Made by a program: the position numbers and the translations under genes. Source: Xenococcaceae cyanobacterium MO_167.B52 (lineage in GTDB: Bacteria; Cyanobacteriota; Cyanobacteriia; Cyanobacteriales; Xenococcaceae). From it: DNA of 35,061 nt. The stretch lies in assembly GCA_030065315.1 (NCBI GenBank), contig JASJDB010000017.1, positions 1-35,061 on the forward strand, read 5' to 3'. Below the pieces are notes generated by a model. That model did not search any database. It saw only the letters and a program-made list of their open reading frames with translations, and was not told where the DNA came from. This document shows, piece by piece, positions 25,414 through 33,175 of the stretch. Numbering within the stretch: position 1 is the first letter of the stretch; the number at the start of each line of letters is the position of its first letter.

Positions 25414-26163
25414 TTATTTCCGATAAGGAACTTTATCTAAGCTGATATTCATTGCCGAAACTCTAGGAGGAGTATTGGCTCTAGTAGGCAAACTACGAGC
25501 CATATTTAGATATAAAGCAGGAGATCCTGCTTTGGGCTTTTTATCTTGAGGAACAAAACGGCGTACTTCTGATTGCCAAATAATTTGAGGAAAGCCTAGG
25601 ATTGCACGATAGTATTCATCGTAGCGAGGAGATTTGATATTAAAGGGCATTTCTCCTCCATCACGAGAAGCAAGCACACGACGACGCTGATAAGGTACAG
25701 TGTCGTAACCGAAGTTTTCCATGTACTCTTCACTATCTAGAAGTTGATCGATGAAACCTTCTTTTCCTTTAGTTGCAACTACAATTGACCAAGCAATTTT
25801 TTCTTTTTCGCTATAAACATCACGTCCTAAAATTCTTTGAACGCACTGTTCTACAAAGCGATAGTTGCTATTTTTAGAGTAGAAACTGTTATTGAAAGTG
25901 TTTGACAATAGTAGTCCACGGATAAAGTCTCTTACTGTGATTTGACCACTACGTAATTGAGACTCAAGGAATCTCTCACGATCTGCTTTGAAAGCATGAA
26001 AGAAAATTTGACGATATGCTGCTTCAATTAAATCGCCCATATCACCAGGAGAAAGTAAATTCTCCGCAGAGTAAATTTTGGGTTGAGCGTCACCACCAAC
26101 GTCGTATCCAGAGACACGAGAATTTTGTGTTACTGGCTTATAATTCAACAGAGGAATAGACAA
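25414..26163 (-). CDS. cpcG: CpcG (CpcG1-type) phycobilisome rod-core linker
   Basis: A 249-residue linker joining phycocyanin rods to the allophycocyanin core. The linker domain covers about residues 15-165 ([76 protein letters not shown]). The C-terminal 80 residues are hydrophilic ([14 protein letters not shown], ending LDKVPYRK), the soluble core-attaching tail of CpcG1, unlike the membrane helix of the CpcL paralogue at 9257-9997. Translation begins at TTG: the family N-terminus [10 protein letters not shown] starts there, and a strong GGAGG lies 7 bases upstream. It stands alone, not in a cpc operon, as is common for cpcG. Confidence 0.95.
   Translation of the reverse strand: MSIPLLNYKPVTQNSRVSGYDVGGDAQPKIYSAENLLSPGDMGDLIEAAYRQIFFHAFKADRERFLESQLRSGQITVRDFIRGLLLSNTFNNSFYSKNSNYRFVEQCVQRILGRDVYSEKEKIAWSIVVATKGKEGFIDQLLDSEEYMENFGYDTVPYQRRRVLASRDGGEMPFNIKSPRYDEYYRAILGFPQIIWQSEVRRFVPQDKKPKAGSPALYLNMARSLPTRANTPPRVSAMNISLDKVPYRK
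25514..25545 (+). other. Terminator-like hairpin inside the 3' part of cpcG
   Basis: AAAGCAGG (25514-25521) and CCTGCTTT (25526-25533) form a perfect 8-bp stem with an AGAT loop; GGGC and then T5 follow on the plus strand. It lies within cpcG coding sequence, antisense to it, 208 bp past the convergent carotenoid-oxygenase gene. It could end read-through from that gene, or be chance. Confidence 0.35.
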
Positions 26164-26170
26164 GTCAAGA

Positions 26171-26175
26171 CCTCC
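26171..26175 (-). promoter_or_regulatory. Ribosome binding site that fixes the TTG start of cpcG
   Basis: On the minus strand GGAGG precedes TTG by seven bases. Together with the conserved linker N-terminus this supports a TTG start for a highly expressed protein; the next in-frame ATG is too far inside the linker domain. Confidence 0.8.
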
Positions 26176-26387
26176 AAAGTATCTTGCAAAATATTAAAAA
26201 ACTTAATCTCGATCATACGTTAGTAGGGGACTTTCTATTAAGGATGGTTACAAAATATTACAGATTAGCAGGAGATATTTAAGTTTTGGGTCAAAAGAAG
26301 CCAGCATCGCAGCAGGCAGGAGGCAGAAGGTTAAGTTGTCGCTGAGAAACATAGTTAATGTTTTCTGTCTCCTTGCCCGAAGGGAGA

Positions 26388-28769
26388 TCAAAAACTTTTT
26401 AGGACTTCACTACTGGCTATTAACCAAGACTTCCCTCGACGTATTAACTGATAACGCACAATCAGATTATCACTGTTGGATTTAAAAGCATTTGATCTTC
26501 CTTTTTGGTAGTACTGGGTTTTTTCTTGGACTTTTGCCTCTATAGTGGCTTGATTTGGCTTATTTGCCCCATAATTTACTTTTAGGATTTCTACGTTATG
26601 TTGATACTGGCGATAAATATTATTACTTTTGTCCTGTAGAGCAATCCCGCGCCACTTACCAATTTGGGATGGAGCAAGAATTTTATTGAGCTGATCAATG
26701 TTGTGTTGATTGCCTAAAGCTAGGGATTTGGTTTTAAGCCAAGTCTCTACTACGTTTTTTGCGATCGCATCATCTAAAATTACTGGTTTTTCTGAAACTG
26801 GGGGCTTAATTTCAGGCTGAGATAGATCTAATGCTGGGGATTCGCTCTTGGGAGTAGATTCCGATTTTGAGATTGGAATATTTGAGGTAGATTCTGAAGC
26901 CAGTTTCAATAAATTACGAGTAAAGACAAATCCTAAACTGCCCAAGCCTAAAATTAATCCTAAGGATAGCAAGCTACTTTTAATTAAACTGGCAGAAGTT
27001 GGTTGGCGATGGGTGATTCGTTTTTTCTTAGGGTGTTTATTACCACCTAATGCAGATGAATGCTTTGGATTTGGGTTTTGTGGCAAAGTGACCGGTCTTT
27101 TTTCCATAGTTGCAGTAGAACTGACAGATTTAGTCTTAAAAGTGGGTTTGCTCCAAGAATTACTATTACCTTGAACAGATTTAGCAACGGGTTTTTTGGC
27201 AGGTTTATGCCAAGACCCCCAGTTCCCAAATGATCCTTTCTTGGGTGTTGATACAGTCTGTTCGACCTCAACTGGAGATTTATTTTGAGAGGATTTAGCA
27301 ACTGGAGATAGTTGGTCTAAATAACGCTGTACTTTTTGATCAGCGAAATATTGATCCAAAGTAACTTGACAATTTTCTAGATCTCTAAACTGAGATAACA
27401 CTTCTCTTAAAAGCCATTTTTCACCATAAAAGCACAGTCCTGGCAATAAATCTGGAGAATTTTGGGAATACTGCCTAATTAATTCCACCGTTGCCTTCTC
27501 TTGACTTTGCTCAATGGCATTTTGAGCCTCTTGTGTCTGCCCCAAAAGCAAAGAACATACTGCTTGTTCCCAATGCACTTCCTCTTGACCTTCTCGCAAA
27601 ACTTTCAGCATAGCTTGGGCTTTTAAAATTAGATTGGGCTGTTTCGTAGCATAACCTTGTGCCAAAAGAGCATACATCGCCAAATAAGTCCCCACAAAAG
27701 AAGCTCGTTTAGCTTCTGTTTCAAACAATTCTATTTGTTCTGTAGTGGTTAAATAATTACGAACTTGTTGAATAAAACCGAGGAATTTATCAAATTTAAG
27801 TCCTGAATAGTCTTCCCCTTTCCCCTCAATTCCTTGCCTTTGCTGTAGCATTTCTTTGAGCAACTCTACTCCTGTAGCCCTTTGGGGAGAATTAGCTGGA
27901 TTATTAGCTAATAAATCTAAAATACGATAGGGTCTGAGCTTATATAAATCCGTTGTTAGTTCTTCTTGTAGCATATAAAATAATTCTTCTTGTTGTAATA
28001 AATTAAACCCCATTTGAGCAGAGCAAGCAGCAGTTTCATAATCTTGGATGCGCCATTTTTCCCTGCCCAACTCTAGATAAGATAAAGTCATAGCCAGAAC
28101 AAGATCTTTTCTGGGATTAATGCCATTAGATGTTGAATTATTTGCTGCTGAAGCCAAGTTTGTTTGGCTAGTCACCAGAGTAGCCAACTCTGTTTTAAAC
28201 TGGTTGATATAAACCGAGTCATTAAGATATTGATTTCCTAGTCTAATAACCTGTTCATATTCTGCTAGTTCCTGGAGAATAATGAGGGCACCTACTAACA
28301 GTTTTGGGGAGATTTCAATAGTAGGATAGACGGAATAGGATTCTGCTGTTAAAGCTAGCTGATTTTGAGGAGATGAATTATTATTAGGCTTTTCTGATGC
28401 TGGGGTTTGAGATCGCTCTTGTGGTAAATTCTGAGATGTTTTTAAAGATACAGATTCATCTAAAGAACGATTTATTCTACCTGAAGTTTTACCGTTTTTC
28501 GTTTCTGGGGAGCCAGGAGTTGCAGTAATAGAACTTGGTTCTTGTTTCAATTTAGTCAGGAATTTCCCATCATATTCTGCCCGTTGAATCTCATCGGATA
28601 AAACATCATAAGCCTGCTGCAATAAACTTTGACGAGCCTCAATGGCGATTGCAGTATATTCACGACGCGGTTTCTGCTGAATTCGATCTTCATAGGCGCG
28701 GTCAATTTGTTCTTTATTGGCTTTGATCGGAACGGTCAGAATCCTATAATAATCGAGGGAAATATGCAC
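26388..28769 (-). CDS. ftn2: Cell division protein Ftn2/ZipN (ARC6 homologue)
   Basis: A 793-residue inner-membrane division protein, the cyanobacterial ancestor of chloroplast ARC6, which tethers FtsZ and recruits other divisome parts. The N-terminus (MHISLDYYRILTVPIKANKEQ to LSDEIQRAEYDGKF, about 1-70) is a J-like domain lacking the HPD motif, as in other Ftn2 proteins. A long helical cytoplasmic region and a basic, Ser/Pro/Lys-rich linker (about 490-590) follow. One membrane helix lies at about 597-620, and the periplasmic end (about 670-793, VVETWLKTKSLALG to SWLIASSEVLKSF) is the ARC6-like IMS domain. It starts at GTG, with AGGAAG six bases upstream. It is divergent from the kinase-minCDE gene row. 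Confidence 0.93.
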   Translation of the reverse strand: MHISLDYYRILTVPIKANKEQIDRAYEDRIQQKPRREYTAIAIEARQSLLQQAYDVLSDEIQRAEYDGKFLTKLKQEPSSITATPGSPETKNGKTSGRINRSLDESVSLKTSQNLPQERSQTPASEKPNNNSSPQNQLALTAESYSVYPTIEISPKLLVGALIILQELAEYEQVIRLGNQYLNDSVYINQFKTELATLVTSQTNLASAANNSTSNGINPRKDLVLAMTLSYLELGREKWRIQDYETAACSAQMGFNLLQQEELFYMLQEELTTDLYKLRPYRILDLLANNPANSPQRATGVELLKEMLQQRQGIEGKGEDYSGLKFDKFLGFIQQVRNYLTTTEQIELFETEAKRASFVGTYLAMYALLAQGYATKQPNLILKAQAMLKVLREGQEEVHWEQAVCSLLLGQTQEAQNAIEQSQEKATVELIRQYSQNSPDLLPGLCFYGEKWLLREVLSQFRDLENCQVTLDQYFADQKVQRYLDQLSPVAKSSQNKSPVEVEQTVSTPKKGSFGNWGSWHKPAKKPVAKSVQGNSNSWSKPTFKTKSVSSTATMEKRPVTLPQNPNPKHSSALGGNKHPKKKRITHRQPTSASLIKSSLLSLGLILGLGSLGFVFTRNLLKLASESTSNIPISKSESTPKSESPALDLSQPEIKPPVSEKPVILDDAIAKNVVETWLKTKSLALGNQHNIDQLNKILAPSQIGKWRGIALQDKSNNIYRQYQHNVEILKVNYGANKPNQATIEAKVQEKTQYYQKGRSNAFKSNSDNLIVRYQLIRRGKSWLIASSEVLKSF

Positions 28770-28775
28770 GGTTAG

Positions 28776-28781
28776 CTTCCT
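28776..28781 (-). promoter_or_regulatory. Ribosome binding site supporting the GTG start of ftn2
   Basis: AGGAAG on the minus strand ends six bases before the GTG at 28769. The resulting N-terminus, MHISLDYYRIL, matches the usual Ftn2 start. Confidence 0.65.
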
Positions 28782-28990
28782 ATGTACCAGATGGTATTTA
28801 AACGACTCCAGCTACTAAATGAATACAGAATCTTATTAACTTTTGTTACTGTGTAATGTTAATTAGATAAATGTACTTTCTAATAATGCCAAAGATTTTT
28901 GGGAAAGTCTGGAATTAAGTAAAAATATTTAGAATTAATTAAGAAAATTGATAAAGTGCTTCATGAACCAACCTCTAAGAGTTAGAAAAT

Positions 28991-30316
28991 ATGAGTCAAA
29001 ATCAAGCAAAAATTATTGTTCTCGATGACGATCCTACTGGTTCGCAAACGGTTCACAGTTGTCTGTTACTAATGAGCTGGGATGTCCCAACTCTGAAGAT
29101 AGGGCTACAAGATGCTGCACCAATCTTGTTTATTCTCACTAATACTAGGGCTATCGCCCCATCTCTGGCAGCTCAAGTCACCCAAGAAGTTTGTCAAAAC
29201 TTAAAAATTGCGATCGCAGAATTGGGAATTCAGGATTTTTTGATCGTAAGTCGGTCTGATTCTACCTTAAGGGGTCATTATCCTATCGAAACCAATGTTA
29301 TTGCCCAAGAACTAGGTGGTTTTGATGCTCATTTTCTCACCCCTGCTTTTTTTGAAGGAGGTAGAGTTACCATTGATAGCGTTCATTACTTACTAATTGA
29401 TGGAGTAAAAACCCCTGTTGATCAAACAGAATTTGCCCAAGATTCTGTATTCGGCTACAGTCATAGCTATTTACCAGATTATGTGGCTGAAAAAACCCAA
29501 AATTCTATTACGGCTAAGGAAGTAGAGCGAATTACTTTAGAAGATATCCGCACCCAAGGAGTAGAAGAGAAGTTACTATCCCTTACTAATAATCAATGTG
29601 TAGTAGTGGATGGAGAAACTCAAGCTGATTTTGACAAGTTTGCCCAAGGGGTTTTGGCTGCCACTAAACAAGGTAAACGCTTCCTATTCCGCTCTGCTGC
29701 CAGTCTTCTAACATCCTTAGCTCAATTGGGCGACCAACCAACACCACCAGAAGCTATGGCAAACTATAAACCTAGTGACAAGCCGGGAGTGATTTTAGTT
29801 GGCTCCCATGTCCGCAAAACCACTGAACAATTAAGAAAATTATTAGAAGAATCGGACACAGTAGGCATTGAAATAGATGTTAAAGCCTTAAGAGATGATC
29901 CCTCATCTAGGGATAATATCTTACAAAAAACTCTGGCACTAGTTAATACAAGCTGGCAAGGAGGAAAAACTCCCGTAGTTTATACTTCCCGTGAAGAATT
30001 AACCTTTACTGATGTTCAACAACGTCTTAAATTTGGTAAAACCGTGTCTGCTTTATTAATGGATGTGGTGCGAGGATTACCCTCAAAAATTGGATTCTTA
30101 ATTAGTAAAGGGGGCATCACTTCTAATGATGTGCTATCGGATGGCTTAAACCTAACCACCGCCAGACTTCTAGGGCAAATATTACCTGGGTGTTCTGTAA
30201 TTCGTACAGGAGCAGATCACCCTCAATTTCCCAATCTACCCGTAGTTTTATTTCCAGGCAACGTGGGAGAGAACCATAGTTTGGCAACTGGGTTTAAATA
30301 CTTAAGAAATTCCTAA
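28991..30316 (+). CDS. Putative four-carbon acid sugar kinase (DUF1537 family)
   Basis: A 441-residue member of the two-domain family that includes the bacterial OtnK/DtnK kinases, which phosphorylate C4 acid sugars such as threonate or erythronate. The N-terminal sugar-binding domain starts IIVLDDDPTGSQTVHS and includes VSRSDSTLRGHYPIE and FLTPAFFEGGR. The C-terminal nucleotide-binding domain shows GVILVGSHVRKTTEQL, ISKGGITSNDVLSDGL and PVVLFPGNVGENHSL. No dehydrogenase, isomerase or aldolase of the known C4 pathways is nearby, so the substrate is open. It precedes minC by 28 bp on the same strand and is probably the first gene of the min operon. Confidence 0.85.
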   Translation: MSQNQAKIIVLDDDPTGSQTVHSCLLLMSWDVPTLKIGLQDAAPILFILTNTRAIAPSLAAQVTQEVCQNLKIAIAELGIQDFLIVSRSDSTLRGHYPIETNVIAQELGGFDAHFLTPAFFEGGRVTIDSVHYLLIDGVKTPVDQTEFAQDSVFGYSHSYLPDYVAEKTQNSITAKEVERITLEDIRTQGVEEKLLSLTNNQCVVVDGETQADFDKFAQGVLAATKQGKRFLFRSAASLLTSLAQLGDQPTPPEAMANYKPSDKPGVILVGSHVRKTTEQLRKLLEESDTVGIEIDVKALRDDPSSRDNILQKTLALVNTSWQGGKTPVVYTSREELTFTDVQQRLKFGKTVSALLMDVVRGLPSKIGFLISKGGITSNDVLSDGLNLTTARLLGQILPGCSVIRTGADHPQFPNLPVVLFPGNVGENHSLATGFKYLRNS

Positions 30317-30344
30317 TCTTTTGCCATAGCCAACTTACGCTACT

Positions 30345-31202
30345 ATGTCCTTGAGAAATAACCCTATAACCCCAATTTATGGAATGGTTGCCGATCCCAA
30401 GTTATCTTTAGATTTGCCTAGCGATACTCCTCTCTTGCCTGTAGTGGAAAAATATTCCCAAATCCGTCTCAAGAGCGAAGATAATAGACTGTTTTTACTC
30501 CTCCCAATTGAAAGCGAACTGGAACAAGAATTATCTTGGGCAGAATTATGGCAAGAACTTAAACACTATTTGCAAGGACGAGAAAAATCTTGGTCTGCGG
30601 GAGATTCTGTATCTTTAATTGCTCAAGATCAATTACTAGATGTTCAACAATTACAGACCATCGCTGAAATTTTAGCAGAAGTAGACTTGGTTCTAGAAAC
30701 TGTGGCGACAACCCGTCGTCAAACAGCAGTTGCTGCTGCTACTGGAGGTTACTGCGTAGAACAAAATAAACTGTCTCAATTGTCTTTGACCTCTAGCACT
30801 GAAACTTCTGAGGAAAATCTAGCAGAACCCCTTTACTTTAACCAAACAGTACGTTCAGGGGTAGAATTACGTCATGAAGGGACTATTATAATCTTTGGTG
30901 ATATCAATCCTGGGGGGGTAGCGATCTCTGCTGGTGATATTTTTGTTTGGGGACGCTTGCGAGGCATGGCTCATGCTGGAGCAAAGGGCAATCGGCAATC
31001 TCGAATTGTTACCCTCCAAATGGATTTTACCCAACTACGTATTGCTGACTCCGTGGCACGATATCCTAAATTTTTGCCCAAAAGTGAACAACCAGAAATC
31101 GCTTTCATTAGTGAAGAAGGAATTAGTTTAGCAAAGGCAATGGATTTTGCCAAAACCCACGAATTTTCTGAACTTAAAAGTGTCTGGTTAGATCGACCAT
31201 AA
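30345..31202 (+). CDS. minC: Septum site-determining protein MinC
   Basis: A 285-residue inhibitor of FtsZ assembly that, with MinD, blocks division away from midcell. Residues 20-120 form the N-terminal FtsZ-inhibiting domain. A variable linker follows, then the C-terminal beta-helix dimerisation and MinD-binding domain (about 165-270), recognisable by VRSGVELRHEGTIIIFGDIN, GGVAISAGDIFVWGRLRGMAHAG and the QMDFTQLRIADSVARYP block. This N-terminal region is divergent from the enterobacterial form, as is usual in cyanobacteria. Gaps are 28 bp to the kinase gene and 50 bp to minD, consistent with one transcript. Confidence 0.95.
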   Translation: MSLRNNPITPIYGMVADPKLSLDLPSDTPLLPVVEKYSQIRLKSEDNRLFLLLPIESELEQELSWAELWQELKHYLQGREKSWSAGDSVSLIAQDQLLDVQQLQTIAEILAEVDLVLETVATTRRQTAVAAATGGYCVEQNKLSQLSLTSSTETSEENLAEPLYFNQTVRSGVELRHEGTIIIFGDINPGGVAISAGDIFVWGRLRGMAHAGAKGNRQSRIVTLQMDFTQLRIADSVARYPKFLPKSEQPEIAFISEEGISLAKAMDFAKTHEFSELKSVWLDRP

Positions 31203-31252
31203 ATCAATAAATATAAAAAACCCAACTAATACAATTTTTTTTAATAATATCT

Positions 31253-32050
31253 ATGAGTCGCATAATTGTTGTTACTTCTGGTAAAGGTGGAGTAGGTAAA
31301 ACTACAGTTACATCGAATTTAGGTGCAGCATTGGCAAAACTCAATCGTAAAGTGGCTCTACTAGATGCAGACTTTGGACTGAGAAACCTAGATTTGCTCT
31401 TAGGACTAGAAGAAAGAGTAGTTTATACCGCTCTGGATGTACTAGCAGGAGATTGTCGTTTAGCTCAAGCTTTAGTAAAAGATAAACGTTTAAATGGGCT
31501 GGTGTTATTACCAGCAGCCCAAAACCGCAATAAGGAAGCTGTATCTCCCGAAGATATGAAAAAAATTGCTAGTGCTTTAGCTAAAGGTTATGACTATATT
31601 ATCGTCGATTGTCCTGCGGGTATTGAACTAGGATTTCGCAATGCTATCTCCGCAGCTAAGGAAGCTCTAATCGTTACTACACCAGAGATTGCAGCAGTGA
31701 GAGATGCTGATCGAGTTATTGGACTTCTAGAAGCTGAAGGTATTCATAAAATTAGCTTAATCGTTAATCGTGTCAAGCCCAAAATGGTAGAAGACAACAA
31801 AATGATGAGTGTAGATGATGTGTTAGAGTTGCTCGCGGTTCCTTTGATTGGAGTAATTCCTGACGATGAAAGGGTAATTGTAGCAACCAACAAAGGAGAA
31901 CCTTTGGTAATTGGGGAGGAAAAGTGTCTTCCTGCCAATTCTTTTATGAATATTGCCAAACGTCTCGAAGGAGAAAAAGTACCCTTTATTGATCTAATGA
32001 GCGAAAACGATAATATACTAAGTCGGTTACGCCGAATGTTTGGAGGCTAA
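31253..32050 (+). CDS. minD: Septum site-determining ATPase MinD
   Basis: A 265-residue ParA/MinD-family ATPase that cycles between cytoplasm and membrane and carries MinC. The deviant Walker A motif SGKGGVGKTT (9-18) includes the signature Lys11 and Lys16; a Walker A' LLDADFGLRNLDLLLG and a Walker B YIIVDCPAG follow. The last residues, DNILSRLRRMFGG, form the amphipathic membrane-targeting helix. Length and start are standard. It lies between minC (50 bp) and minE (21 bp). Confidence 0.98.
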   Translation: MSRIIVVTSGKGGVGKTTVTSNLGAALAKLNRKVALLDADFGLRNLDLLLGLEERVVYTALDVLAGDCRLAQALVKDKRLNGLVLLPAAQNRNKEAVSPEDMKKIASALAKGYDYIIVDCPAGIELGFRNAISAAKEALIVTTPEIAAVRDADRVIGLLEAEGIHKISLIVNRVKPKMVEDNKMMSVDDVLELLAVPLIGVIPDDERVIVATNKGEPLVIGEEKCLPANSFMNIAKRLEGEKVPFIDLMSENDNILSRLRRMFGG

Positions 32051-32071
32051 ACTCTCAGCTATAAAATAATT

Positions 32072-32425
32072 ATGATCAACGAAATTTTAGATATGCTTTT
32101 TCTGCGTAATAGCAATAAAAATAGTCGGCAAGAAGCTAAAAGACGCTTACAATTAGTTATTGCCCATGACCGCGCCAGCCTCAATCCTGAACTTGTAGCC
32201 TCTATGCGAGAGGAAATTTTGGATGTAGTAGCTCGTTATGTGGAAATTGACCGAGAACAAGTAGAGTTTGGTTTGGAAAACAGCGAGCGTATTACAGCTC
32301 TCATCGCTAGTTTACCCATTCGTAAAGTTAAACGAGTTGTCAAACCACAGTCCTCATCAGAAGCTCCTAATAGTGATTCTGATGATCAGGATCTTGAAGA
32401 TAATGATCTGATTATGGAACTGTAA
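32072..32425 (+). CDS. minE: MinE, cell division topological specificity factor
   Basis: A 117-residue protein that stimulates MinD ATPase and sets Min patterning. The N-terminal segment [13 protein letters not shown] gives the membrane- and MinD-interacting part; [39 protein letters not shown] is the conserved core (quoted by its ends: AKRRLQ at about 24 and RYVEID at about 62). The C-terminus is acidic and Ser-rich (about 90-117), longer than in E. coli (88 residues) and of the length seen in cyanobacteria. Last gene of the min row. Confidence 0.96.
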   Translation: MINEILDMLFLRNSNKNSRQEAKRRLQLVIAHDRASLNPELVASMREEILDVVARYVEIDREQVEFGLENSERITALIASLPIRKVKRVVKPQSSSEAPNSDSDDQDLEDNDLIMEL

Positions 32426-32450
32426 ACTACCCACCGCTTATTAACTCACC

Positions 32451-32566
32451 TAATGAGATACAACAAATATCTCGGGTTTCGTTCATATGCGAATCGGCAT
32501 CCTTTAGGATGGTTAATGGCTAATCGTTCATCGACTGTACCTCACTTATTTGAGAAAGGATAGTAT
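32451..32566 (+). repeat. Dispersed repeat R1, copy 2 (116 bp, with 24-bp insertion)
   Basis: Starts TAATGAGATACAACAAATAT, like copy 1 at 4423-4514, and ends AGAAAGGATAGTAT. The 24 extra bases after TCGTTCAT contain the short palindrome ATCCTTTAGGAT. Apart from that the two copies differ at only a handful of positions. Confidence 0.85.
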
Positions 32567-32775
32567 TTCTAGGATTAAGTTGAAAAAGATTGCTGCAAAA
32601 TTACTGGGAGCAAATGACCCAAGTAGTAAGCAGATTAGACAAGACTGCGAATATTTGAAGAATCAGAAAAAGTAAACTGAAGTAAACTGTAGTCATTTTA
32701 AGACACAATTGCAATCACTACACATTTCGATTTTTCCAAAATAGTCAAATAGGTTGCTTTCTGTAAAATGGTACT

Positions 32776-32878
32776 TAAGTAGTTGTCCCAAATTAATTAC
32801 ATAGTTGGGAGAGGGAACAGGCAATAGGCAATACAAGGGTATCTAATGTGTAAATAATTATGCTTAGGTACTTACTGC
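32776..32878 (+). repeat. Dispersed repeat R2, copy 2
   Basis: Begins TAAGTAGTTGTCCCAAATTA and ends with TTAGGTACTTACTG. It aligns with 23222-23330; the heptamer array of that copy is replaced by a degenerate AGGCAATAGGCAATA. It ends 15 bases before the antitoxin start. Confidence 0.65.
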
Positions 32879-32893
32879 ATATAAAAATTCAAC

Positions 32894-33106
32894 ATGACTA
32901 GTATCAATCTTGATAATTTGAGTGACCATGTTAGTCATCAATTAGAGCAGAGAGCAGCAATCAAAGGTTGCTCCATCAAATCTGAATTAGATTCAATTTT
33001 AAAAATTATTTTTGCTACACAAAATCCCAAAAAATCACTAAAAGAGTTACTTCTTGCTATGCCAGATGTAGGAGAAGATATGGATTTTATTCGTTACACG
33101 AAATGA
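32894..33106 (+). CDS. Solitary FitA-like ribbon-helix-helix antitoxin
   Basis: A 70-residue protein resembling FitA/VapB-type antitoxins. The N-terminus (SINLDNLSDHVSHQLEQRAA, then KGCSIKSELDSILK) fits the ribbon-helix-helix DNA-binding fold, and LLAMPDVGEDMDFIRY fits the C-terminal toxin-binding tail that ends such antitoxins. Normally a PIN-domain RNase toxin overlaps the end of the gene. Here ATGAAAAGATATTATTTT begins at the expected place but stops after eight codons, and pabB follows. So the antitoxin is orphaned. It could act in trans or be a remnant. Confidence 0.65.
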   Translation: MTSINLDNLSDHVSHQLEQRAAIKGCSIKSELDSILKIIFATQNPKKSLKELLLAMPDVGEDMDFIRYTK

Positions 33107-33175
33107 AAAGATATTATTTTTATTTATAATCCTTTCGATATAAACTAAGAATTTAGTCTTTCTTTTCTTCGTTTT

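Larger units (their letters stand above)
32426..32893. other. Spacer after minE with two dispersed repeats
   Basis: Holds R1 copy 2 (32451-32566), then a short open stretch (32580-32675, LKKIAAKLLGANDPSSKQIR and so on, 31 codons from a TTG) that looks like the tail of a lost gene, then R2 copy 2 (32776-32878). No intact gene or clear terminator for minE is visible. Confidence 0.55.

Noticed and set aside
26358-26382. Hairpin after ftn2 as a terminator
   Set aside because: The stem needs a bulged base and no T-run follows on the minus strand.
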